Below are positions 22,663 to 33,008 of a stretch of DNA of 41,972 nucleotides, piece by piece; positions within the stretch are counted from its first letter, which is position 1; each line of letters starts with the position of its first letter. The notes beneath the pieces were generated by a model that worked only from the letters and a program-made list of their open reading frames with translations, did no database searches and had not been told where the DNA came from. This DNA comes from Conidiobolus incongruus B7586. Taxonomy: Eukaryota; Entomophthoromycota; Entomophthoromycetes; Entomophthorales; Conidiobolaceae. The translations under genes and the position numbers were made by a program. The DNA lies in the NCBI GenBank assembly GCA_000697335.1, contig JNEM01013962.1:1-41972 (forward strand). The letters run 5' to 3'.

Positions 22663-24555
22663 TTAGAATCTTGCTTTGAGATGAATTTTCAATTTATCAG
22701 GTTTCATAATGCCATAAGGAGCGAGCCTGATTTTGTGATAATGAGGATTATCATTAGTAATGATCAACTCGAACTTTTGTAAAATCATAGCAATAGTAAC
22801 GCGTTGTTCCATTAATGAAAAGGTTGAACCGAGACCTAGATGAAATATATTAATAATAATATATCTGTAAAATAATTAAAGTAATTACAAGTTCTAGCTC
22901 CCAAGATAAAGGGATGCCAGTTACGACTTTGGTCATTGGACAAATCAGAAAATCTTTCAGGGTCAAATTTATCTGGGTCAGGGAATACAGATGGATTATG
23001 ATGAGCTGCCCACAAATGTAAAAATACATTTGAACCTTTTGGTACAACGATACCGTTACTGAGTGTGTATCTTTCAGTTGTTACTCGCTGCACTGCGAAA
23101 GCGGTTGTCATAATTCTCATTGACTCCTTATTGACCATATCCATATAAGGAATCTGCTTTAATTGTTCAGTAGTTGGAATGGTGAGTTCTTTGGGATTTC
23201 CTAAGGCTTCTAATACTTCTTCCCTAAGTTTTTGTTGAATTTCCTAATATTAAATTATATAAGAAATATTAAAAAATTGTGATTCGGTTAATATTACAGG
23301 ATAACGGGCCAAATAGTACAGCGTTGCGGTTAGAGTGTTAGAAGTAGTATCATGACCAGCTATAATGAATCCTTTGATATTATCCTAAAATCGAATATAT
23401 GAGTATTATCATATTAATTTAATATTTGTGTATTACTCTGATTTCTTCGTAAGTCAATTTTTCACCCTCTTCCTTATTATTGGATTCAATCATAGCACTA
23501 ATCAAGTTATCCTTACGTTGGTATTTAGGATCTTGGATTTCTTTTTTCCTAACTTCAATTATACTTTCGATAAACTGATTATATTCATCTATTTTTCTGG
23601 ATAATGATGTTCTTCTCAGAAACGGAATATACTCTAAAAATGGGAAGAGTAGATAAATAGCTTCATTAAAAACCTTACGGCTGAGATTAATATAAAGACT
23701 GAAAATTTCAGAATTAGGATTTTTAATTGCCTAATATGTATATTAAACAAAATTGAAATCAATTTTTAACATAATTTACTTGGAAATCAATATCAAAAAT
23801 AGCTCGACCCAGTACATCCAAAGTCATTCTATGGATTATTACTATTAGTATCGTAAACAGACACAAATTAATATGTTTCATTTACTTCTGAATAAATTCA
23901 TCAACTTGAACATTTTTATCTTCCTGCTTTTCCCAAGCTTCAATTAATTCTTTAGCACAATTTCCAAATAGTTCAGTTGACCAAGTTTTATTGAAAATCG
24001 GGTTGATAATTTTACGATGTTTCTTCCATTCCTAAAGTATATTGTTAAAATGACACATTATAAAGTATATTTGACATTACCTCTCCGTTACTACTTCCCA
24101 CAGTTTTTATTCCAAAAAATTTGCCCAAGTTAATATTTACCGATTTGTCTGCACGACTTATTTTGATGAATACATCTAAATTACAGTAAATATTCGAATT
24201 ATATATTAGATTGCTAGATTAGATATACTTGGTTTCGCAAACACCTCTTTATTCAGCGCTGGATCAGAAATGACTAATGTCCACCCTTGAAAGTTGAATA
24301 CCTATAGAATTCTAATTTAACCTTGAATAAATAAAATTTTAGAAACATAAATACTCTGATAACACCGTGTTTGTTCAAGGCAGGCTGTAAATATTTCTCC
24401 ATTTTATCATTGAAGGGTTCTTTTGATATATTAAAGATGAAATTTGTTATAATAGGGATAGATGGCACATTTTTCCATTCTTTGGGACATTTAAAATAAT
24501 TGTATAGTTTATAAACAAAGAATAAAGATATTGAAAATAAAATATATGAAATCAT
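22663..24555 (-). CDS. Cytochrome P450 (P450-C), nine exons, intact
   Basis: Microsomal monooxygenase of unknown substrate. Exons 5' to 3': 24555-24355, 24301-24229, 24175-24081, 24031-23886, 23828-23780, 23730-23437, 23384-23298, 23243-22889, 22835-22663. They join to 1473 nt, 490 aa plus TAA; introns are 49-57 nt. It has an N-terminal anchor (about 2-20), a basic F-K-C-P-K-E-W linker, a C-helix E-W-K-K-H-R, I-helix A295-G-H-D-T-T300, K-helix E355-S-M-R358, a PERF motif F-D-P-E-R-F and haem loop F-I-L-G-A-R-T-C434-L-G. Intron positions and phases equal those of P450-A and P450-D. From the second half of exon 6 to exon 9 it is nearly identical to P450-D, whereas exons 1-5 differ at about a quarter of residues, suggesting gene conversion. 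Confidence 0.94.
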
Positions 24556-24597
24556 TTTAATTCACTAGCTCTTAAATTTTATTATGAGATTGAATAC

Positions 24598-24606
24598 CTA
24601 TTTATA
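24598..24606 (-). promoter_or_regulatory. TATA box of P450-C
   Basis: TATAAATAG on the minus strand, its near edge 42 nt before the ATG. P450-D has TATAAATAC at the same distance. Such proximity implies a 5' leader of only some 10-25 nt. Confidence 0.65.
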
Positions 24607-24906
24607 TGTAATATTCAAGAACCATTTTAGTTTTACTTTGAATCATACCAGAATTTGGCCAACCTAGAGAATGAAATTGACTATCAAATCATATCTTCTT
24701 GATTAAAAGACCAAACTAAAATTTAAATTCTCATTTGATCAATTTAAAACCAATAATGATCAGAATTTATAAGTTGAATAAAAACTGGAAATATTAAACT
24801 ATGATATAATATATATTACTTATACTTGATGTTTACTACCAAGCGACACTGCAATTTTTCACAACAATATCTAAACTTAGGGAGAAGCTATTCAAATTTG
24901 TTATCT

Positions 24907-25283
24907 ACATTAACATAATTGATTACATTGTTGTATTTCAAAAATACCCTGTGTCTTGATTTGATGGTTATATCCACATTACCTTCCATTTATAGTGGAT
25001 TCATTCATCCATAATCAAACGATGCTCTTTAGCTCCTTTTATTAGAATTTATCCAAAACTTACGTCACTCACTGAATGATCTATTTAAACCCAGAAGTGG
25101 TAGAATATAAGGTGATTCTAATTGCTCTGGATATTCTGCTACAACATCTCAACAGTAAGTAAACTTTATGACATTCAGTCCCAATATGTTAAAGAACAGG
25201 TTTAATTAATAATTTACTAAATTGTATTACAAGTACTTCTCTAACAATGATTTTTATTTACAAAGCTTATTATAAAACACAAC
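24907..25283. repeat. Dispersed repeat R1, copy 2
   Basis: About 377 bp matching 9761-10148 in the same orientation, about 350 bp upstream of P450-C. It is the better preserved copy. The minus strand has a short protein-like run including Y-I-L-P-L-L-G-L-N but no sustained frame. Family unknown. Confidence 0.7.
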
Positions 25284-27639
25284 AATATACTAATTTATAT
25301 CTTCAATCATTGTAGTTAAGCTATTGGTATTTGCCTTCAACAAATATGAATAAATTTGTCTTAGTAAAATGTTCATTTTTTTATTTTTGCTAGAGACTAT
25401 ATTGAGAAATATATTAAAAATATTTAATTTAATAATTATTGAGTATTATTAAAAATTTGAACTAAATCAAATAATCTATAAAATCAATGTTAATTTTGAT
25501 ATCATTTCAAAATATAGTGTAATTAGTAAGTGGAAAATAACAATATATAGTCACAAATCATCTGCTCAATTTATCATAATAAATTACACAATTCCTCATC
25601 TATTGGAAAATTAAAAGACTATAGTATTTACCTTTTGAAAAAAATGAATTCTCCATTATATGAACTTTTTAATATTCTCTGTGTTGATAAATTGAGTATA
25701 TATCGACGTAATATTTCATGCACTTAAAAGCTGTAGAGACTAAATTAGTTTATTCCCAAACATTGTCAAAATTCAAGTATTGACAAAGCCAAATTTTAAA
25801 ACAATCATATGACATCGAAACATTATAAACGGAGCAAATACAATCCTAAAGGTGAGAGACTTTTAGTATATATAGTAAGAATCTTAAGTCAATTGAAGGA
25901 ACCATCAAGTTGATACGATGATTAATAGTTGGACGAAATTGCTATCACCATATATTCGCGATTTATAAGAAAAGTAATTGATTCTCATTTTTAATTTTAA
26001 AATTCATGCAATTAATGAATCAAATTATTATTCACATGAATTTTCAAACATTATTACAATTTTAAAACTAAAATAAAAAGTTTTAGGTTAGAAATGCATT
26101 ATTTGGTCGTCATCAATCATACTATATACTTTCAATAATATATATTATATAAACACCTTATTTATCACAACTATCTGGATAGTATTTAATTTTAAGTCAT
26201 TTCAAATTATCCTAAATTCTCGTTGAAACTATCATCAATTTTAAAATAAATTTTATTATATAATATAAAAATTAAAATATATTTAATTTCGGTATCAATA
26301 ATTTTTCATAATATATTTATATCATAATATGTTTTAAAAATTAGTATTCAAGTTAAACAATATAAAATTCCATGATTTTGATCAAAGTCTATTTAAAATG
26401 ATTTTTTTAGCATTTGAGTGATTAGCAGTTTGGTTTTTTATAAAATTTCATTTTATTTCAAATTTATTAAGCAATAAATTTTTAAAATCCAATATAAAGT
26501 GAATTTAATCTAATAAATGCTCTTAATTTAACTTATAAACGTGATTTTTTTATTTTACTCAATATCTCATTATTAATTTCTGATTCTATTAAGTACTATC
26601 TGTTTCTGAGGTTTGAGACTATTTGTATTAATGTTATACTCTCCATAATTAACCAATATATTCAAATCTCAAATATACTCACTGATATATTAATTTGATA
26701 ACCTCATCACTAATTTAAGTCTCCCTGATCATTATATAAGATTGACTACCATATTACTGTTACAATCAAGCTAGTTATTTATCTCAATTATTATATCAAT
26801 ATTAAATCAATCTTATTCATATCAAATTTTAATCTCATTTCATATTGTTTTATCAATTATTTTGTAAGGGAATTAAACACTTAAAATTCTCATTGGTTTA
26901 AAATTTTATTGATAATATAAAAACTTTACAACATTGTATATATAGATCTTTTATAATATATTGAAAAAAATATTTATTAAATAAAATATCATTATTATAT
27001 ATTAATGTTATGCTTAAAAAATATCTGGATTGATTGAAAAAAGGCATGTGATTTTATTGCCAAACAACAATACCAAGTAGAAAATATATTAATATATTCT
27101 TTAAATTATAATTTTTCGCTAAATATAATTAAAAATATAATGGTCAAAGATGAGAGTTGGCTCCTTTTCATTGGACATATTTTTAATTAAAAATTATATT
27201 TTTATTAATAATATACAATGATTTAGGTAATTTAAATGATTATCATCAAATTAACAATAACGATATTAAATATGTATTTAATATGAAAATGCTTTTTTAT
27301 ATATACACTGATTGGAACTTAATAACAAGAACAATTTATTAATTTTTTATTTAATGTGTTTGCTAGTAGACCAAGATTTAGGTAAATAAATAACTTATTT
27401 TGCAATATCATTTCAAATCTAGTAAAACAAAGATAATAAAAGCATCATAATGTAAAGCCCAATAATTGATTTTATATATCATACTGAATCAACATTAATC
27501 TGAGTAATTTCAATCATTATTGGATCCTTATAAACATTGTTAAAGATGAAAATATTCAATATTTTTATTAATATGATCTATATAAATTAATTATATCAAA
27601 ATTAGGAAAGTATTTTGGGAGTTGAATAAGTTACAAATA
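25284..27639. other. Long intergenic region without a supported gene
   Basis: No gene recognised in 2.3 kb. The stretch 25720-25970 is less AT-rich and contains a TATATATAG box followed 42 nt later by a 16-codon plus-strand frame, reported separately as an observation. The remainder is AT-rich and stop-dense. Confidence 0.45.
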
Positions 27640-28954
27640 TTAGTGCAGAAATTAAGTAATGGCACAATTTTAAAATTAAAATTAAACAAATAAATTAATA
27701 AATAATATATAAAATTTAATGAATAATATAAAATTAATAGCCTCTTTTATTATTAATAACTCTTTTCTATACCTTTAGTAAGCTTCTAATACCTAAAAAA
27801 CAATTCTTTTTATTAAGGACTGAAATTTGATATTTCACAAACCAATTTAATTTGTTTGCAGGAATTTTTTTTCCTGCAAGCTGTTTTTTAATTGTCTAAA
27901 ATAATTATAATCACATAGGTTATAATCAAGTGAATATACTGGATATAGTAACTCCCTCCAATTTTTTTTATATAAAAAATATTTTACAGCTTTAGCTTTA
28001 TGTATTTTATAATTATCATGCAAAATAATAGGTGTCTTTAATTTATATTAACACCATTTAGAAATTGTTTTATTTAAAAAAATAATATATAATTTACTAT
28101 TAATTGATTTTCCTTAAGGTATTAAATAAGAAAACTATATACCATTATAATTTATTATAACAATTAACATTTGCTTATATTTAAAATATTTATTTATTAG
28201 AATTTATAAAGAGGATTAATTTAGCTTAACCTAACATCTTGTTTTATTTTTAGGTAAAGGATTATATAAAGGAATTTAAGATTCATTAATTGTAAATATT
28301 TGCTGTAAAGACCTTTGTTTTTAGTTATACTTTAATAAGTTTAGTTTAACTATAGCTACTCTAATTTTTTTAGGCTTTTGTTAAATTATAAGATATTTAT
28401 TTTTTATTTTTATTAATTAATCTAAGTTTAAACTTAAGTAAATATAACATGCTTGTATAATTAACATTAAATTGCTTTAATAGTTCTTTAATAAAAATAA
28501 AAGGGTATTTCTTAATATATTCTTTTACTTTATTAGTAAGTAAAAGAATAACAATAGAAATTAGTCTTTTAGATTTTAGTAAATTTTAAATAGTGTCCCT
28601 TCTAGCTTTAAAATCACAAATCCAGCAATATATGGTAGTTTTAGATAAAACACTATCTCTATAAGCTGTTTGCAAGTTTTAGATGATTTTAAAGGGTTTA
28701 TGATTAAGTTTTAAAGATACAAAAATAAAAGCCTTTTGATAATCACAATCTAGTTTAAGCATAATTAAATTTAAGTGTAAATTTTAAAATCAAAATATTT
28801 TAATAAAAAAATAATAAAAATTGAATATATATATATATAGTTTGAAAATATTTATTTTCCTATATATTATATATATATATAATCTTTCAAAATGTATAAT
28901 ATGTTTGAAAGATCAGAAATTAAAAAATTTGCCATTTCTTAATTTCCATACTAA
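27640..28954 (-). mobile_element. Mariner-like DNA transposon, decayed
   Basis: 1315 bp with TA on each side (27638-27639 and 28955-28956). Terminal repeats are TTAGTGCAGAAATTAAGTAA on the left and, complemented, TTAGTATGGAAATTAAGAAA on the right, continuing into ATGGCA. It is the clearest representative of the ATGGCAA subfamily and anchors the true ends of the others. The transposase body is alignable throughout, but stops are frequent. Two TA-rich tracts lie at 28823-28838 and 28862-28880, inside the 5' end. Confidence 0.88.
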
Positions 28955-29208
28955 TAAATAAAGGGAAAAAAAGATATTATGATTATTGATTGTATATATT
29001 TTTTGATATCCAATAGTTAAATAAATAATTTCTTACATTCAATTTATATGCTATTCTATTTATCATAATAATTTCACTACAATTTTACAGTTAATCTAAA
29101 TATAAATGATCCAATAATTTATTATATTCACTATATGTATCTTAGTTTTCTAGAAAAGTTTCAACCATAAACACAGTGACTGAAAATAAAGAATTTCAAA
29201 TCTTACCT

Positions 29209-29347
29209 GAGTTAAACAAAGAGCATTCATTGTAATATCATACTCTATAAAATGTCCTAAAAAAGCTGTTCACAAGAATCTAAATAATAACTAATGGCAA
29301 ATGGCTTTAAAAACTTAGTGTTATAAACCGGTTTGATCAACTCAAAC
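29209..29347 (-). pseudogene. Possible P450 exon fragment
   Basis: On the minus strand a 139-nt block is bordered by splice-like signals (CTTTCAG before, GTAAGA after). It reads E-L-I-K-P-V-Y-N-T-K-F-L-K-P-F-A, then Y-Y-L-D-S-C-E-Q-L-F, and then hits stops. This resembles the start of P450 exon 4, the residues after W-K-x-H-R (compare I-I-N-P-I-F-x-K in the intact genes), and its length is near the 146 nt expected. No neighbouring exon was recognised. It would be a more distant P450 than the five others. Assignment is tentative. Confidence 0.3.
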
Positions 29348-29916
29348 CTGAAAGATCTGGCATAGAGAACTTACCTTGTTCAAGTTATCTTAAATCTGTA
29401 AATAACTAAAAGAACATAATTAAAATTCACAAATATTTCAAATATCATTAATATGTATAAAAAATGAACTAACATATTATTCATTACTTTAATATTAAGT
29501 CTAGTTTTAATTTGCTTAATGATTTAAAATTAGTTAAAAAATTGATAAAAAGATACTTTATATTTTGATTAAACTTTAAATAAAAAAATAATAAAAACTT
29601 ATATAAATCTATGCTATTAAGGTAATTAACCTATTATAATTAAAGAAGCTATTGCAATAGAAATATCAATGTTTCTAGTATCTCATCTATTAGCAAGAAA
29701 ATAATATTCAGGTTTAGAAATTAAAATTATAAATTACAAAATTAAAATTTTCAAAAGTTTCATAAATTATTATTAGATTGAGATATTAATATTTCAGTAT
29801 TCCAATAGTAATCATTAACAAAAATATACTATAATAATAGAATATAATATAGATTGCTAAAAACTAATATTTAAATAATTATAAATAAATTAAATTAAAA
29901 TACCATTTATTTTACA
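29348..29916. other. AT-rich spacer
   Basis: No gene seen. It could contain the unrecognised 5' part of the mariner fragment that follows. Confidence 0.4.
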
Positions 29917-30286
29917 TAATAATAGCTATATACATACAAAAAATATCAAAGATTTGGTTATTAAAAAGAACTGGTCATTATTACCACATCTACCATATTC
30001 ACCAGATATAAATTTTTGTGACTATAATTGTTTTGGTATGTTAAAAAACTTGATTTAGGGAGATTTGGTGACATTTAAGCTTTATATATCAAAAATAAGA
30101 TATAATATTGAAGATAAGCTATAAAAGCCTATGTGAAGGGATTTAGGAATTATTATTAATATTGATATCTATTATTGAAAAACAAGAAAATAATTAATTT
30201 GAAAAATCATATTATTTTTTCCTAAGTATTATATATTATAATAAAACATAAATTTAAAATTTGTCAACTTATTTTTTAAGCCCTAA
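29917..30286 (+). mobile_element. 3' fragment of a second mariner type
   Basis: The plus strand encodes a decayed transposase C-terminus recognisable by L-L-P-H-L-P-Y-S-P-D followed by C-D-Y-N-C-F-G-M-L-K, that is, the last catalytic Asp block. A basic C-terminal stretch follows. The right end, CAACTTATTTTTTAAGCCCTAA at 30265-30286, is followed by TA and looks like a Tc1/mariner terminal repeat, distinct from the TGGGAA/TGGCAA repeats of the other copies. No left end was found. Confidence 0.6.
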
Positions 30287-31140
30287 TATACTATAATTTT
30301 TTTTATATATTTTAATAAATAATAAAGGTTGATTAAAAACAATAATTTTAATACTGTTTTAAAAATAATTATTAATTGAATATTAAATTTAAAATAAATA
30401 TTTAATAAAATTTTATTTATAATAAAAGTAAAGTTGGATATTGATAAAAAAAATCAAAATAAAGTGAAAAATATATTATTTTATTATAAAAATAAATATA
30501 CTACAATTATAATATGTAATTTTATAGCTATATATTTTACCAACCATCATTCATATTACAGTAATTAATTAAACAATTTTCATAATAAATGTACGAAAAG
30601 TAGTATATCAGCTGATTACATAATTGTTAGTTTTCATATGAGGAAAGATATATATAACTATTATTTTGTAGTCACACATCAAATATTTTATATTTAATTG
30701 AAATTAACAAACCCTTGGTAATATATGATTATATGAATAATCAAAATTATTAAACCAATTTTATCAAAAACTACTTAACAAACATTGTTATAAATAGCAG
30801 TAATTAAGTTTGAAAAAATAGTAATATTTAATAAGATTTTAGGTAGTATAATATTACTAACCATGATTTACATTTTAATGAAATAATCTTTATTATGAAA
30901 AGTTTGTAAAACTAAACATCTGATTTTAAAATTGTTTTGTATATATCATTACAAACATGAGATATTATATTAAGCAAACAAAACTTAATAATACTATCAA
31001 GTTGAATAGATTTTCATTGGTAGTATAATGAATAATTGAATATTAAACACCATTTCATAGAAGTTAATGAACTACTTAATGAAATGGTTATGCTATAATA
31101 TCAAAATATTTGATTTCATAAAGTATTTTTAGTATTATTA
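30287..31140. other. AT-rich spacer
   Basis: Nothing recognised on either strand. Confidence 0.45.
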
Positions 31141-32446
31141 TTACCTTGAATTTGAAATAATGGGAAATTTTTTAATTTCTGATTTTTCAAACATATTATT
31201 AGTTTGAAATAAATGAATATATACAAAGTTAATAGGAAATTATATATTTTTAATATATATATATATTAGTTTTTTTGATTAAAAAATTAACTTTTTAAAA
31301 TTGGTTGTTTAATTTAATCATGCTTAAACCAAATAGTGATCATCAAAAGTTTTTTATTTTGGTATCAATAAAACTTAACCATAAACCCTCTAAAATTATT
31401 TAAAATTTACAAGCAGCTTTTGGTAATGAAGTATTATCTAAATCAACAATTTATTACTAGGTAAATTACTTTAAAGCTAGGAGAGAAACTATTTAAAACC
31501 TGTTAAAATCTGGAAGATTAACTTTAACTGTTACTCTTTCAATTATAAATAGAGTGAAAAAATATATTGAAAAGCACCTTTTTATTTCAGCTAAAGAATT
31601 ATCTAAGCACTTTAATATTAGTTTTACAAGTATTTTATATACTTTAAAGTTTAAATTAAAATTAATAAATAAAAATGTAAAATGGATACCTTATAATTTA
31701 ACTAAAGCTTAAAAAAATGCTAGAGTAGCTATTGTTAAACAAAACCTATTGAAATATTACTAGAAGCCTAAACTTTTACAGTGAATAATTACAATTGATG
31801 AATCTTAGATCTTTATGTATAATCCTTTACCAAAACACAAATTAAGATGCTAGATTAAGCTAAATTAACCCCTTCTACAAATCCTTTTAAATAAACATTT
31901 TATTAATAAACAAATGTTAATTATTGTAATAGATTATAATGGTATATGCTATTCTTATTTAGTTCCTGAAGGAAAATCAATTAATAGTAAACTATATATT
32001 GCTTTTTTAAATAAAAGTATTTCTAATTGGTGTTCTTAATATAATTTGAGAAGACCTATTATTTTGCATGATAATTGCAAAATACATAAATCTAAAGCTG
32101 TAAAAAACTTTCTAATTAAAAATAACTGGAAAGAACTACCACATCTAGTATATTCCCCTGATTATAACCTATGTGATTATAATTGCTTTAGGCAATTAAA
32201 AAACCAGCTTGCAGGAAAGAAAATTTCTACAGGAAAATTTAATTGGTTTGTGAAACATCAAATTTTAGTCCTTAATAAAAAGAACTGTTTTTTAGGTGTT
32301 AGAAGTTTGCTAAAAGTATAGCAAAAAGTTATTAATAATAAAAGAAACTATTAAATTTATATTATATATTTATTTTTATATATCATATATTCAAATGTTT
32401 ATTTATTTTTAATTGCAAAAAATTCCCATTATTAAAAATACAGTAA
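31141..32446 (+). mobile_element. Mariner-like DNA transposon, best preserved copy
   Basis: 1306 bp between TA dinucleotides (31139-31140, 32447-32448). The ends match as imperfect inverted repeats: TTACCTTGAATTTGAAATAA plus TGGGAAATTTTTT on the left, with complement TTACTGTATTTTTAATAA plus TGGGAATTTTTT on the right. An AT-repeat tract lies at about 31243-31266, inside the 5' end. The interior holds one 334-codon transposase frame (31320-32321). Size, TA flanks and a DD34D triad place it in the Tc1/mariner superfamily, mariner-like. Confidence 0.92.
31320..32321 (+). pseudogene. Mariner transposase, one frame with ten stops
   Basis: The frame runs from ATG to a final TAG without a single frameshift (334 codons, the normal length for mariner transposase) but contains ten internal stops. 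Catalytic residues are visible: D160 in T-I-D-E-S, D251 in L-H-D-N, and D286 in C-D-Y-N-C-F. There are 34 residues between the last two, giving DD34D. Stops at family Trp positions (before I-I-T-I-D-E-S and within D-E-S-x-I-F-M-Y) are TGA and TAG, each one G-to-A change from TGG. Several others are TAA where CAA (Gln) is plausible. Only the last 90 codons remain open. It cannot make full-length enzyme but was lost mainly by transitions. Confidence 0.88.
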
Positions 32447-33008
32447 TATCAAATTAGAATCCATTCTGATTTAATACTAACATATTAGTGTTCCAAAATA
32501 AAGTTTAAAAATTTATTTTTGATCATAATTCAAAATGTAATAATACATTAATCCAAGATATTTTTAATATAACCTTTTTATAATAAAGTTCTGACAATAT
32601 ATGTAAATTATAGTTAAACTTGGCAAATTAAAAATTTTAAAATATGAAATTTTTAGTGGTGAATAATAAATAAAAGAATTTTCATTTAATTTGACATTGA
32701 TAGAATGAATAAAGTCAATATAAACTAAAATAAAACTTGGCAAAGATATAAATAATGTCAGTAATTAAAAATTTAAATTGTAGTCGCTATGATCAACTAA
32801 TATATCAATAAGTACCATTAATTAAAATAAAGGCAATTTATTGTCCTTCGAATATTTTATTGGGAATGGAAACATGTTCATATTATTGTAGAACGAAATG
32901 TCATAATATTAAGTTTGATATTCAAAAGTAGATATCGACTATTTCTAAAATTTTAATATTGGAAAATACACTTATCGCAGACATATATATTCAAAAATTT
33001 AATTCTGA
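32447..33008. other. Spacer downstream of P450-D
   Basis: No gene seen between the mariner and the P450-D stop codon. Confidence 0.5.

Noticed and set aside
24274-24354. Extension of P450-C exon 1 beyond residue 67.
   Set aside because: It reads into intron 1; splicing at 24354/24302 restores the family sequence at a position shared by the paralogues.
31139-31160. A 19-bp stretch shared outside the TGGGAA ends of the mariner copies at 31.1 kb and 39.7 kb, first read as a P450 flank carried along by transposition.
   Set aside because: Comparison with the other copies shows the terminal repeats extend this far (TTA... next to TA), so the shared bases belong to the element.
31320-32321. A reassigned genetic code (TAA/TAG read as Gln) to explain stops in the transposase.
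   Set aside because: Stops also replace conserved Trp residues, TGA included, and all four intact host genes end normally at TAA after a complete domain.
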